Source: Mesobacillus maritimus (GTDB taxonomy: Bacteria; Bacillota; Bacilli; Bacillales; Cytobacillaceae). Taken from it: a DNA stretch of 64,000 nt. The DNA lies in NCBI RefSeq assembly GCF_019749255.1, contig NZ_JACWFH010000035.1, positions 62,001 through 126,000 of the forward strand. Reading direction: 5' to 3'. Below the pieces are notes generated by a model. That model had not been told where the DNA came from. It ran no database searches and worked only from the letters and a program-made list of their open reading frames with translations. How positions within the stretch are numbered: position 1 is the stretch's first letter; each line of letters opens with the position of its first letter. Below, in pieces: positions 48,271 through 57,874 of the stretch. The translations under genes and the position numbers were made by a program.

Positions 48271-49368
48271 TTAGCGTATTCTTACCTCAGTGTCATGAAC
48301 AAAGAAATGTGCTTTATTCATATCTAAGGCTAAAGCCAAACTCTGTCCGGCTTTAATATCTGTTCTTGAGTCAATTCGTGCAATCATATTTTGCTCATTA
48401 ATGGTAGTATAAAGAATCGTTTCAGCCCCCATTAATTCTACAACATCGATTTTCGTCGTGAAGGTTGAACCTGGTGACATTTCAAGAAACAAAGGTTCAT
48501 CATGTATATCTTCCGGACGGATTCCAAGGGTAATGGGCTTGTTGATGTAGCCTTTCTCACGTAAAAGCTTTAATTTGCCTTCTGGAACTTCGAATGAAAA
48601 ATTTCCAGTTACAAACTTATTTTCCTTCAGTTCCCCATTAAAGAAGTTCATCGCAGGGGAACCAATAAATCCACCAACGAAAACATTTTCTGGTTTATCG
48701 TAAATCTCTTTCGGTGCCCCAATTTGTTGAATAATCCCATCTTTCATCACAACGATACGAGTAGCCATTGTCATTGCTTCTGTTTGGTCATGGGTAACAT
48801 ATATGGTTGTCGTGTTTAAGCGTTGATGAAGTTTAATAATTTCAGAGCGCATTTGAACACGTAGTTTTGCATCAAGGTTAGATAATGGCTCATCCATTAA
48901 AAAGACCTTTGCATCACGAACAATTGCCCGACCTAGAGCAACACGCTGGCGTTGCCCACCAGATAGTGCTTTCGGCTTTCGATCTAAGTACTGTTCAAGT
49001 CCTAAAATCTTTGCCGCTTCCCTCACCCGTCGATCAATTTCTTGTTTATCCATTTTTCTCAGCTTTAATCCAAAAGCCATATTATCATAGACCTTCATAT
49101 GAGGATACAAGGCATAGTTTTGAAAAACCATGGCAATATCGCGATCTTTTGGAGGAACATCGTTTACCAGTCGATCATCGATATAGAATTCCCCTTTTGA
49201 GATATCTTCTAATCCTGCGATCATACGAAGAGTGGTGGATTTCCCACAACCAGATGGTCCTACAAATACAATAAACTCTCGGTCTTTGATATCTAAATTA
49301 AAATCAGTTACTGCCGTAACGTCCCCATCATAAATTTTATAAATATGTTCTAGTCGAAGTTCCGCCAT
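48271..49368 (-). CDS. MsmX/UgpC-type sugar ABC importer ATPase
   Basis: A 365-residue ATPase of the shared CUT1-family type. Walker A GPSGCGKST near 37, Q-loop FQNYALYPHM near 81, signature LSGGQRQR near 135, Walker B VFLMDEPLSNLDAK near 154 and a C-terminal TOBE regulatory domain (about 280-365). MsmX-type ATPases serve several importers; the importer at 51245-54446 lacks its own ATPase, so this is the obvious partner. GGAGGGAATAAAAATAA lies before the ATG. It is divergent from xylA. Confidence 0.93.
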   Translation of the reverse strand: MAELRLEHIYKIYDGDVTAVTDFNLDIKDREFIVFVGPSGCGKSTTLRMIAGLEDISKGEFYIDDRLVNDVPPKDRDIAMVFQNYALYPHMKVYDNMAFGLKLRKMDKQEIDRRVREAAKILGLEQYLDRKPKALSGGQRQRVALGRAIVRDAKVFLMDEPLSNLDAKLRVQMRSEIIKLHQRLNTTTIYVTHDQTEAMTMATRIVVMKDGIIQQIGAPKEIYDKPENVFVGGFIGSPAMNFFNGELKENKFVTGNFSFEVPEGKLKLLREKGYINKPITLGIRPEDIHDEPLFLEMSPGSTFTTKIDVVELMGAETILYTTINEQNMIARIDSRTDIKAGQSLALALDMNKAHFFVHDTEVRIR

Positions 49369-49648
49369 TTATTTTTATTCCCTCCTATATGTATTGAACT
49401 CTATCTATCATTGCTTATAAGTACAAACCTAACTGTAGTATAGGAAATGATTAACAGACCTATGCATTGGATCACTATTTAACCTAGGCGAAATTGGGTA
49501 CGTATAAGGCAACTTCGATTGGCGGAATGGTCAGATAAATTTTAAAGAATAAATTAACTCTCAAGCAACACACTAGAAATTGGTGGCAATCATTTCTCAA
49601 TCAGTGTTACCAACAACTTAATTTTTATAAAGATGGAGGGTACGGGTA

Positions 49649-50974
49649 ATGAGCTATTTTGGAAATGTAAATCAAGTGAAATACGAGGGGCCGGATTCCA
49701 AATCCCCATATGCTTTTAAATACTATAATCCGCAAGAAACAATCAACGGACAAACCATGGAAGAGTTTTTACGCTTTGCAGTTTCGTATTGGCATACTTT
49801 TACTGGAGAAGGTTCTGACCCATTTGGAGAAGGGACAATGGTTCGACCTTATGACAATTTTACCGGAATGGATTTAGCCAAAGCTCGTGTTGAAGCTTCC
49901 TTTGAATTCTTTGAAAAGCTAGATGTTCCATATTTCTGCTTCCATGATTTTGATATTTCACCTGAGACGAATTCTTTAAAAGAAACTTTAGACAACATTG
50001 ATCAAATTGTTGGGGTCATTAAAGATCATTTAAAGACGAGTAAAACCAAATTACTTTGGAATACGGCCAATATGTTCACCCATCCGCGTTGGTTATTTGG
50101 TGCAGCAACCTCTCCAAATGCAGATATCTATGCTTATGCCGCTGCAAAAGTAAAGAAGGGACTTGAAGTAGCAAAAGAATTAGGATCTGAAAACTATGTA
50201 TTCTGGGGCGGACGTGAAGGCTATGAGACTTTACTTAATACAGATATGCAGCTTGAACTTGATAATTTAGCACGTTTCTTCCATATGGCACTCGATTATG
50301 CAAAAGAAATCGGGTTTGAAGGTCAGTTCCTTATTGAGCCAAAGCCAAAAGAGCCTACGAAACATCAATATGATTTTGATGTTGCGACTGGAATATCGTT
50401 TTTACAGAAGTACGATTTGGCAGACAAATTCAAATTTAATATTGAAGCGAACCATGCTACTCTTGCTGGTCATACATTCGAACATGAATTACGTGTTGCG
50501 CGCATCAATGGGATGTTAGGATCTGTGGATGCAAACCAAGGTGATCCATTACTCGGCTGGGATACGGATGAATTCCCAACAGATTTGTACTCCACAACAT
50601 TAGCGATGTATGAAATTATCCAGAACGGTGGACTAGGCTCAGGTGGTTTGAACTTCGATGCGAAGGTACGAAGAGGCTCGTTTGATCCTGAGGATTTATT
50701 CTTTGCACATATTGCCGGAATGGATAGCTTTGCAGTTGGAACAAAGGTTGCCCAAAAACTGATTGAAGATAAGGTTTTCGAGAACTTCATTGCCGATCGT
50801 TACAGCAGCTATAGAGAGGGAATCGGTCTTGAAGTGGTGGAAGGAAAGGCAGACTTCCACAAACTAAGCGAGTATGCTCTTAAACTAGATAAGGTTGAAA
50901 GCAATAAATCAGGACGTCAAGAGAATTTAAAGGCCATCTTAAATCAATATTTATTGGATGCAGTTAGAGGATAA
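49649..50974 (+). CDS. xylA: Xylose isomerase
   Basis: XylA (441 residues) converts D-xylose to D-xylulose, a metal-dependent TIM-barrel enzyme. Signatures: [11 protein letters not shown] near 98, [12 protein letters not shown] near 183, [18 protein letters not shown] near 228, [16 protein letters not shown] near 268, and [18 protein letters not shown] near 292. The length is that of the class II (Bacillus) enzymes. GATGGAGGG lies upstream. Unlike in many Bacillus, xylB (xylulokinase) does not follow, and no XylR operator was seen in the 280 bp upstream, so control may differ from that of the symporter. Confidence 0.97.
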   Translation: MSYFGNVNQVKYEGPDSKSPYAFKYYNPQETINGQTMEEFLRFAVSYWHTFTGEGSDPFGEGTMVRPYDNFTGMDLAKARVEASFEFFEKLDVPYFCFHDFDISPETNSLKETLDNIDQIVGVIKDHLKTSKTKLLWNTANMFTHPRWLFGAATSPNADIYAYAAAKVKKGLEVAKELGSENYVFWGGREGYETLLNTDMQLELDNLARFFHMALDYAKEIGFEGQFLIEPKPKEPTKHQYDFDVATGISFLQKYDLADKFKFNIEANHATLAGHTFEHELRVARINGMLGSVDANQGDPLLGWDTDEFPTDLYSTTLAMYEIIQNGGLGSGGLNFDAKVRRGSFDPEDLFFAHIAGMDSFAVGTKVAQKLIEDKVFENFIADRYSSYREGIGLEVVEGKADFHKLSEYALKLDKVESNKSGRQENLKAILNQYLLDAVRG

Positions 50975-51055
50975 GAGAATATAGAAGTGCTTGTTAAGTG
51001 ATGGACAAGTCGCTTGGTTCAAACGATTTTTAAGAAGAAACACATAATAAATAAA

Positions 51056-51092
51056 CCAAAAAGCTGGTCTACGTTTGTACCCAGCTTTTTGG
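51056..51092 (+). terminator. Terminator of xylA
   Basis: Perfect 12-bp stem CCAAAAAGCTGG / CCAGCTTTTTGG with a 13-base loop. Confidence 0.85.
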
Positions 51093-51244
51093 TGAATCCA
51101 TAATTTTTGTGGATAAGCAAGGCAGGAAGAAAACGGACTCCTATGAATAAATCGAAACTACTTGAAGAAGAGTAAGATGGAAGGTTTTATGGCAGATTTT
51201 CTGCTCTTTTTAGAGTGACGACAAAAATTTTGGAGGGAAATATA

Positions 51245-52567
51245 TTGTTTAAAAAGAAGGGTATTTCTTTGCTGTTACTTCTTACAATGATGACGGCCAT
51301 CGTTTTAAGTGGTTGCGGCGGAGGTGATGACGCTGGTGACGGTGGTGGTACTGCAGGCGGAGGCGACAAAGTTACCGTAAAAATGATGCACCTATGGCCG
51401 GCAGGGAGTTCAAAGCAGCATCATGGAATCGTCGAAGATATTATTAAGCAGTATGAGGAAGAAAATCCAGATGTAAAGATTGAAACAGAAATTTTATCAA
51501 ATGATCAGTATAAAGAGAAGATTAAGGTTTTAGCTTCGTCGAATCAATTGCCTGATGTAGGGCTCACATGGGCTGCAGGCTTTTTAAGACCGTATGTTGA
51601 AGGTGGAAAGTTTGCTGCGCTGGATGATGTTTTAGAAGGTGAGCTGGGTGAATCCTTTATTTCTGGAACTACAGAGGCTTTTTCAGTGGATGGAAAAGCC
51701 TATGGCTTACCACTGGAACTAAATATTGCTCCGATTTATTATAATAAAAGAATTTTTGAAGAAAACAATCTGGAGGTCCCTGAGACTTTTGATGATTTTA
51801 AAAATGTCGTCAAAACACTAGTCGATAATGGAGTAACTCCAATTACTGTTGGAAATAAAGAGCCGTGGACAGGTTCCATGTGGTATATGTATTTGGCTGA
51901 CCGAATTGGTGGAAAGGAAACATTAACCAATGCGATTAACCGTTCTGGTTCTTTTGAAGATCCAGCGTTGGTACAGGCTGCTGCTGAGATTCAAAATTTA
52001 GTAGACCTTGGTGCATTTGTTAAGGGGTACAATGGGCTTTCAAATGAAGAGGCAAAAGGACCATTTATGAACGAAAAAGCTGCGATGTATATGATGGGAT
52101 CATGGGAATTACCAAACTTCACAACAAATGAAGATGTTCCACAAGAATTTAAGGATCAAATTGGTTTCTTTAAATTCCCATTGGTTGAAGGTGGAAAAGG
52201 AGATATCAATAGCTTTGTTGGTGGCCCTGGTGTAGGATTATTCGTTTCTGAGAATTCAAAGGTTCAGCAAGAAGCAAAGGATTTCGTAAAATTCTTTGTT
52301 CAAAAATGGGGAGAAGTATCTGTTACAGGTGCCGGTGTAATCCCAGCGACAAAAGTAGATACCTCTCAATTGGATTTACCAGAGATGTTTATTGATGTTT
52401 TGGATGAGTTAAACAAGGCTTCAAACATCACTCTATATGCAGATGTCCAAATGAGCGCGTCTGCCGCACAAGAGCATTTGAATTTAATTCAATCGTTATT
52501 TGGAAAAGAAATTACCGCAGAAGAATTCGCGACCAGACATGAAGAGGTCCTCGCAGACGAGGAATAA
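51245..52567 (+). CDS. CUT1 sugar ABC transporter, substrate-binding lipoprotein
   Basis: A 440-residue family-1 solute-binding protein. The signal peptide ends in the lipobox LSGC (cysteine near residue 24), followed by a glycine/aspartate-rich linker (25-40) and the binding domain with VKMMHLWPAGSSKQHH and GKAYGLPLELNIAPIYYNK. TTG 51245 has GGAGGG 7 bp upstream; the longer frame from 51215 has none. Next to xylA, the cargo is plausibly xylose-containing or other plant oligosaccharide, but the sequence does not prove it. Confidence 0.9.
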   Translation: MFKKKGISLLLLLTMMTAIVLSGCGGGDDAGDGGGTAGGGDKVTVKMMHLWPAGSSKQHHGIVEDIIKQYEEENPDVKIETEILSNDQYKEKIKVLASSNQLPDVGLTWAAGFLRPYVEGGKFAALDDVLEGELGESFISGTTEAFSVDGKAYGLPLELNIAPIYYNKRIFEENNLEVPETFDDFKNVVKTLVDNGVTPITVGNKEPWTGSMWYMYLADRIGGKETLTNAINRSGSFEDPALVQAAAEIQNLVDLGAFVKGYNGLSNEEAKGPFMNEKAAMYMMGSWELPNFTTNEDVPQEFKDQIGFFKFPLVEGGKGDINSFVGGPGVGLFVSENSKVQQEAKDFVKFFVQKWGEVSVTGAGVIPATKVDTSQLDLPEMFIDVLDELNKASNITLYADVQMSASAAQEHLNLIQSLFGKEITAEEFATRHEEVLADEE

Positions 52568-52588
52568 AACTGGGATGAACAGGAGGAA

Positions 52589-52625
52589 AAGGGTATATCG
52601 ATTAAATGGATATGCCCTTTTTTCC
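52589..52625 (+). terminator. Attenuator hairpin between binding protein and permease
   Basis: Stem AAGGGTAT / ATGCCCTT region with one G-T pair, then TTTTTT. It lies 20 bp after the binding-protein gene and would reduce read-through into the permeases, which fits the usual excess of binding protein. Confidence 0.65.
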
Positions 52626-52670
52626 TTAATTATACCTTCTGATTTTAAACAAGGGAAAGGGGATGATTAG

Positions 52671-53549
52671 ATGAACAAAGTGATGTCTAATAAATGGGTA
52701 ATCGCTATGTATGTGTTGCCAGCACTCCTATTAATTTTAGTGTTAATTTATGTCCCAATTATTTTGACTGGATATTATGGATTAATGAAATGGGACGGAA
52801 TCGGAGAGATGGACTTTATCGGTTTAAGTAACTATACCAAATTATTAACCGATGATGATTTTTGGCAGAGTTCATTAAACTCATTACTGCTGGCCATCTT
52901 TTCTCTATTAAGTTTAATTGGCTATTTAGCGATCTCGCTTGTTCTTGCAGCCAAAATAAAAGGTGCAGACCTATTAAGAAAAATTTACCTAATTCCAATG
53001 CTATTGTCTTCAGTGGCCATTGCACAGTTATGGTTAAAAATTTATCACCCTTCGAATGGGTTATTAAATAGCCTTCTCGTCTTTTTCGGTGTAGATAATC
53101 CGCCAGCGTGGTTGGCTGAACCTAATCTAGTTTTAGGTGCCATCTTTGTCCCGATTATTTGGCAATATGCAGGGTTTTACATTTTGATTTACTATGCGGC
53201 ACTAAAAAATATTCCAGACTCTGTTATTGAGGCGGCAAAAATTGATGGAGCCTCTCCTTTGCAAATTGCTTATAAGATTAAACTTCCACTTATTATGGGG
53301 GTCATTAAAGTAACAATCGTTTTATCCTTTGTGGGTTCACTAAAATACTTTGACCTCATTTATGTTATGACGGGTGGCGGACCGAATGGAGCTAGTGAGG
53401 TTATCGCGTCATACATGTATAAACAAGCCTTTAACAGCTATAACTTTGGATACGGGAGTGCCGTTGGGTTTGCTTTATTATTGTTCTGTTTACTAGCTAC
53501 TGTTGTCATTCAAAGATTAACGAGAACGGACGATGAGGTTGAATACTAA
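52671..53549 (+). CDS. CUT1 sugar ABC transporter permease 1
   Basis: A 292-residue permease with six predicted helices and the EAA loop VIEAAKIDGASPLQIAYKIKLP (in part, near 205-226) that docks the ATPase. The C-terminal GGGPNGASEVIASYMYKQAF region is typical of MalF/LacF-type permeases. GGGAAAGGGGATG lies upstream. It is 18 bp from the second permease. Confidence 0.94.
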   Translation: MNKVMSNKWVIAMYVLPALLLILVLIYVPIILTGYYGLMKWDGIGEMDFIGLSNYTKLLTDDDFWQSSLNSLLLAIFSLLSLIGYLAISLVLAAKIKGADLLRKIYLIPMLLSSVAIAQLWLKIYHPSNGLLNSLLVFFGVDNPPAWLAEPNLVLGAIFVPIIWQYAGFYILIYYAALKNIPDSVIEAAKIDGASPLQIAYKIKLPLIMGVIKVTIVLSFVGSLKYFDLIYVMTGGGPNGASEVIASYMYKQAFNSYNFGYGSAVGFALLLFCLLATVVIQRLTRTDDEVEY

Positions 53550-53567
53550 AGGAGGGGAAAGGCAACT

Positions 53568-54446
53568 ATGACGGAAACCGGGCAACAAGAAGTTAAACTG
53601 CAAAAGTCTGAGGGCAATGCTGCTGGGAAGTTCGGCTATGCGATCCTTTACTTGATTTTAGGGATCATTGCCGTTTTGCAAATCTATCCTTTAATCTGGT
53701 TAGTGTTTTTCTCGTTAAAGACGAATCAAGAAGTATTTAATGCTTCACCATTTGCCTTGCCAGCTGATCCTAAATGGGAAAATTACGCTACTGTTTGGAC
53801 ACAAGGGAATATCAACCTGTACTTTTTTAACAGTGTATGGATTACCTTGGTTTCTGTAGCTTTGACAATCCTACTAGCCAGCTTCGTGACCTTTGCAATA
53901 ACGAGAATGAATTGGAAACTGAGTAAACTGGTTTTAGGGTTATTTATGATTGGGTTAATGATTCCAGTTCACTCTACACTCATCCCGTTATTCAATTTTT
54001 TCCTAAGTATCAACTTAATTGATCATCCATTAGCGCTTATTTTAACGTACACAGCCTTTAATCTACCATTAACAATTATGATTTTACTTGGATTTTATTC
54101 GACATTGCCACGAGAAGTTGAAGAAGCGGCGGTTATTGATGGAAGCTCGATTCATCGAATCTTTTTCCAAATCACCTTGCCAATGTCCATGCCCGTAATG
54201 TCGACTACCTTCATTATTAATATGATTTATAACTGGAATGAGTTTGTGTTTATCAACACGTTTATCAGTTCAGATAGTTACAAGACATTGACGGTCGGGA
54301 TTCAAAACTTTATTGGTCAATATAGTACAGATTGGGGAGCCATTGGGGCAACACTTGTAATCAGTATCTTGCCAATCCTAATTGCCTTCGTATTCCTAAG
54401 TAACAAAATTGTCGAGGGAATTGCAGCAGGAGCGGTTAAAGGGTAA
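53568..54446 (+). CDS. CUT1 sugar ABC transporter permease 2
   Basis: A 292-residue permease of the MalG/LacG type: a charged N-terminus, six helices and the EAA loop EVEEAAVIDGSSIHRIFFQITLP (in part, near 180-202). GGAGGGG lies upstream of the ATG. It ends the operon and is followed by a terminator and then a 52-bp tandem array. Confidence 0.94.
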   Translation: MTETGQQEVKLQKSEGNAAGKFGYAILYLILGIIAVLQIYPLIWLVFFSLKTNQEVFNASPFALPADPKWENYATVWTQGNINLYFFNSVWITLVSVALTILLASFVTFAITRMNWKLSKLVLGLFMIGLMIPVHSTLIPLFNFFLSINLIDHPLALILTYTAFNLPLTIMILLGFYSTLPREVEEAAVIDGSSIHRIFFQITLPMSMPVMSTTFIINMIYNWNEFVFINTFISSDSYKTLTVGIQNFIGQYSTDWGAIGATLVISILPILIAFVFLSNKIVEGIAAGAVKG

Positions 54447-54472
54447 CCTCACTGCTTTTAGAAGTAATCATG

Positions 54473-54502
54473 ACTGTCCTTCATTTTGAAGGACAGTTTT
54501 TG
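54473..54502 (+). terminator. Terminator of the sugar ABC operon
   Basis: Perfect 11-bp stem ACTGTCCTTCA / TGAAGGACAGT with a 3-base loop, then TTTT. The T-run runs directly into the first repeat unit of the array. Confidence 0.9.
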
Positions 54503-54843
54503 TCTATGAGGGGTGAGCTCAGGGACATTTTGTTTATATTGAAAGATGATTTTGTCTATGAGGGGTGAGCTCAAGGACATTTGCTTCATTGGGAAGATGA
54601 GTTTTGTCTATGAGGGGTGAGCTCAAGGACATTTGCTTCATTGGAAAGATGAATTTTGTCTATGAGGGGTGCTCTCAAGGACATTACCTTCATTGGGAAG
54701 ATGAGTTTTGTCTATGAGGGGTGCTCTCAAGGACATTTGCTTCATTGGGAAGATGAGTTTTGTCTATGAGGGGTGCTCTCAAGGACATTTCCTTCATTGG
54801 GAAGGAGAGTTTTGTCTATGAGGGGTGTACTCAAGGACATTTC
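54501..54843. repeat. Tandem array of seven 52-bp units
   Basis: The landmark TGTCTATGAGGGGTG starts at 54501, 54553, 54605, 54657, 54709, 54761 and 54813: every step is exactly 52 bp. A second conserved block is CTCAAGGACATT, and a more variable block CTTCATTGGGAAGATGAG. The last unit is partial. Units differ by a few substitutions (AGCTC, CTCTC or TACTC after GGGGTG) but no indels. The array lies between the ABC operon terminator and the convergent DUF624 gene. It is followed by CGAATAGAAATAAAACGAG, which recalls units of the array at 4359. Confidence 0.95.
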
Positions 54844-55002
54844 GAATAGAAATAAAACGAGACTTTGTTTTGGAAATAGAACTAAGTCTCATTTTAAAAA
54901 ACTCAAACAGTTCGGCGTTCTAATTAGTAAATTGTTTCTTTGCACTTAACGTTGTCCTCAGAGTACGTTTTGCACCCTAAAACCAATCTGAAATTGCATA
55001 AA

Positions 55003-55036
55003 AAATGAGCCGCTGAAATATAATTCAGGGCTCATT
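55003..55036 (-). terminator. Terminator of DUF624 gene, overlapping its 3' end
   Basis: Stem AATGAGCC-GCTGAA / TTCAG-GGCTCATT spans the stop codon (minus strand), followed by TTTTTT on that strand. Confidence 0.75.
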
Positions 55037-55666
55037 TGAGAGATTCTTTAATTTTGCTTTTTTGCGATCAATACTTAAAAAGCTTTTGTAACAAGACCAC
55101 ATGATGACAAAAGCAATGGCACTACCTCCAAAAAACACAAGTAAAGGTGGGAGGAGGTTGGCTATTAGAAAGATAACTACTAAGCCAAGAATCATTACCA
55201 TATTATAAACGGGACTAACCAACATAATGAAAAGAGAATTTTTTAATACGTGCAAAAGGTTCACATTATAATGAACGTAAGAAGGAAAGGCATAAAGCAA
55301 AATCAACGAAAAGGTTATTACTAGTAACAACATGGGATACTTGCTCCATTGCATAAAGGAATCTGTACTATGGTTGACAAGAGTAAGATCCACATAAATT
55401 AATAGCCCGATTAAGGTGAGGAGTACCCCAAAAAGATTGCTCTTTACCCATTCATCTTTAAAGGTGTTCCAGAATGTTTTTAAGATGGGGATATCAGATT
55501 GCCCCATGACCCATTTTCGAATTACAGTGAACATGGCAATGGTGGAAGGGAAAAATCCTAGTAAGATTATGCCTAAGAGTGAAAAACCCAGCCATAACAG
55601 CTGAACCCACGCAAACCGCATAATCCACTCTGATCCACGATATAAAGAAGAGGTAACGATGTTCAT
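55025..55666 (-). CDS. YesL-like DUF624 membrane protein
   Basis: A 213-residue membrane protein with about five helices, of the YesL/DUF624 family. The N-terminal SLYRGSEWIMRFAWVQLLWLGFSLLG (in part) and FPSTIAMFTVIRKW are typical. These genes usually accompany sugar ABC importers or polysaccharide-use loci in Bacilli; here it is convergent with the CUT1 importer. Its function is unknown. Confidence 0.85.
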   Translation of the reverse strand: MNIVTSSLYRGSEWIMRFAWVQLLWLGFSLLGIILLGFFPSTIAMFTVIRKWVMGQSDIPILKTFWNTFKDEWVKSNLFGVLLTLIGLLIYVDLTLVNHSTDSFMQWSKYPMLLLVITFSLILLYAFPSYVHYNVNLLHVLKNSLFIMLVSPVYNMVMILGLVVIFLIANLLPPLLVFFGGSAIAFVIMWSCYKSFLSIDRKKAKLKNLSNEP

Positions 55667-55867
55667 TCATGACAACTCCTTAATGTGCTTATTAGTAGTA
55701 TATCTTTTCAGTCAGATTGAATACGGTGTTTAGAAAGATTATCCATGAAAGGTGTTATTAGTAAACGAGAAATTGGCCTTTCTTCAGAGATAAGATATTA
55801 ATGGTTATTACACATAAATCGCTTACTAGAATGAGCAAACTAAAAGGAAAAGGAAGGAGGAGTAACA

Positions 55868-56161
55868 ATGGAAACATACAATCAAAATGGACTTCCACCA
55901 ATTAAACCATATGGGTACGGAACGGATATGGGTCAGGCGAAAAGTGCGCATGATGAAATTGATGTTTATGTAAATGATGAATTCGTTGGAAAAAAGATAT
56001 TCGTAACCCAAAACGAAGATGCTGATGATATTGTTGACTTTCTAAAATTACAAGGTGTCGAGGATGTTACGACTGAATTAAATGGTGATCATTATGTTAT
56101 TAATTCTAATAACCCCGAGCGCCTAAAACAAGTTTTGGAGGTTTACTTACAAAACCGTTAA
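55868..56161 (+). CDS. Hypothetical protein, 97 residues
   Basis: A small acidic protein. After an N-terminal NGLPPIKPYGYGTDMGQAKSA segment it shows strand-helix alternation: EIDVYVNDEFVGKKIFV, DADDIVDFLKLQGVEDVTTEL, HYVIN and a final helix. This could be a compact DUF-type alpha/beta fold. GAAGGAGGAG lies before the ATG, so it is likely translated. No family is recognised. Confidence 0.7.
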   Translation: METYNQNGLPPIKPYGYGTDMGQAKSAHDEIDVYVNDEFVGKKIFVTQNEDADDIVDFLKLQGVEDVTTELNGDHYVINSNNPERLKQVLEVYLQNR

Positions 56162-56318
56162 ATAGATCATATGACGATTACGAGTGAAGGTAAAAAGAGT
56201 TTTATTACTTTGAGGGAAGGCAATTATTTGTTCTTCCCGTTTTTCATGATGTAATTGGAGACTTATTATATTGGGAATACATATGAATAAACACAAATAA
56301 GGAAAGGGGAGTAAATCA

Positions 56319-57812
56319 ATGCATCGAGGTAGTTTGCAGTTGACGTTACAAACTTCAAGTTTAATTGTGGGATTCATGGTGTGGGTCATTTTGTCCTCTT
56401 TGATGCCTTTTATTACAAATGACATTGAGCTCTCAACAGGTCAGATTTCAATCGTTACAGCTGTACCTGTCATTTTGGGTTCTATTATGAGGGTACCAAT
56501 TGGATATTGGACAAATCGATTTGGTGCTAGAATCGTTTTTCTATTAAGTTTTATTGTTCTTTTATTTCCTGTTTATTTTATCAGTATTGCAAATTCGATG
56601 GGACACTTAATTCTTGGCGGGTTGTTCTTGGGGATTTCGGGCGCAGTATTTTCTGCGGGAGTGACAGCTCTACCAAAGTATTACCCTAAAGAAAAACATG
56701 GGTTAGTAAATGGGATATATGGAATGGGGAACGCTGGAACAGCGATAACTAGTTTTGCTGCGCCTATTCTTGCAAACATGTATGGTTGGCGTAGAACGGT
56801 ACTTTTTTATCTCGTTTTATTGGCTTTGTTTGCAGTTTTGAATTTTCTATTAGGTGACCGAAAAGAACCGAAGGTAAACACCCCTTTGGTTCAACAAATC
56901 AAAGGAGTTTATCGTAACTCCAAGCTATGGTTTCTCTCATTTTTTTATTTTATTACTTTTGGTGCATTTGTTGCCTTTACCATTTATTTACCAGGTTTCT
57001 TAGTGAATCATTTTGGGTTAAATGAAGTGGATGCAGGGGTGAGAACTGCTATTTTTATCGTGTTTGCGACTATATTACGGCCTGTTGGAGGCTGGTTGGG
57101 GGACAGATTTGATCCATTTAAAATACTCATGATGGTCTTCGCGGGTCTCACACTAGCTGGGGCGTTGCTAGCCTTTACCCCTTCCCTTCTCTTATATACG
57201 ATAGGTTGTTTAGCTGTATCCTTTTTTGCAGGAATCGGAAACGGAACGATTTTCAAACTTGTGCCGCTTTATTTTTCAAAGCAAGCTGGTATTGTAAATG
57301 GAATAGTTGCAGCAATGGGTGGGCTAGGTGGATTTTTTCCTCCATTACTTTTAACGGCTGTATCTAGTTTAACAGGTCACTATTCAATTGGATTTATGGC
57401 ACTTTCGGAACTTTCACTTGCGAGCTTAATCCTCGTGTTTTGGATGTATTATCAAGATAAATTATTTGTTTCTGAAAATATACTTGAACATACAGCAGAA
57501 GGGATGATGCTTACAGAAAAAGATGGGACGATTGTTCGAGTAAATCCTGCTTTTACTAAAGTAACCGGCTACCTTCCTGATGAGATTATTGGTCAAACCC
57601 CAAGCATTTTACAGTCAGGAAAACACGACCAAACTTTTTATGAAAAAATGTGGGAAGAAATTAAAGAAAATGGATATTGGCAAGGCCAGATATGGAATAA
57701 GCGCAAAAGTGGTGACATTTATCAAGAATGGCTAACGATTTCAGCGATAAAAAACGAAGCAGGGGAGATTAAATACTACGCTGGATTGTTCAGTGACTTA
57801 ACGGCAACCTAG
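56319..57812 (+). CDS. NarK-type nitrate/nitrite MFS transporter fused to a PAS domain
   Basis: A 497-residue protein. Residues 1-382 form a twelve-helix MFS transporter of the nitrate/nitrite porter family, with RVPIGYWTNRFGAR near 63 and the two glycine-rich helices GIYGMGNAGTAITSF near 135 and NGIVAAMGGLGGFFPP near 335. Residues 386-497 form a complete PAS domain (ENILEHTAEGMMLTEKDG, NPAFTKVTGY, GYWQGQIWNKRKSGD, GLFSDLT). There is no kinase, GGDEF or other output after it. The fusion is in one open frame with no stop or shift. AGGGGAG lies upstream. The PAS may sense redox or oxygen and gate transport. Confidence 0.92.
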   Translation: MHRGSLQLTLQTSSLIVGFMVWVILSSLMPFITNDIELSTGQISIVTAVPVILGSIMRVPIGYWTNRFGARIVFLLSFIVLLFPVYFISIANSMGHLILGGLFLGISGAVFSAGVTALPKYYPKEKHGLVNGIYGMGNAGTAITSFAAPILANMYGWRRTVLFYLVLLALFAVLNFLLGDRKEPKVNTPLVQQIKGVYRNSKLWFLSFFYFITFGAFVAFTIYLPGFLVNHFGLNEVDAGVRTAIFIVFATILRPVGGWLGDRFDPFKILMMVFAGLTLAGALLAFTPSLLLYTIGCLAVSFFAGIGNGTIFKLVPLYFSKQAGIVNGIVAAMGGLGGFFPPLLLTAVSSLTGHYSIGFMALSELSLASLILVFWMYYQDKLFVSENILEHTAEGMMLTEKDGTIVRVNPAFTKVTGYLPDEIIGQTPSILQSGKHDQTFYEKMWEEIKENGYWQGQIWNKRKSGDIYQEWLTISAIKNEAGEIKYYAGLFSDLTAT

Positions 57813-57831
57813 TCAAACATAATGGCAGGAG

Positions 57832-57866
57832 AAAAAAAGAGGCCGCAAGTTAATGGGGCCTCTACC
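57832..57866 (-). terminator. Terminator of the CBS-domain gene
   Basis: On the minus strand, stem AGAGGCCCC / GGCCTCT, then TTTTTTTCTCC. Confidence 0.8.
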
Positions 57867-57874
57867 TAAATCAA

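Noticed and set aside
49369-49648. XylR operator upstream of xylA
   Set aside because: No TTAGTT...AACTAA palindrome could be found in the gap, so none is reported.
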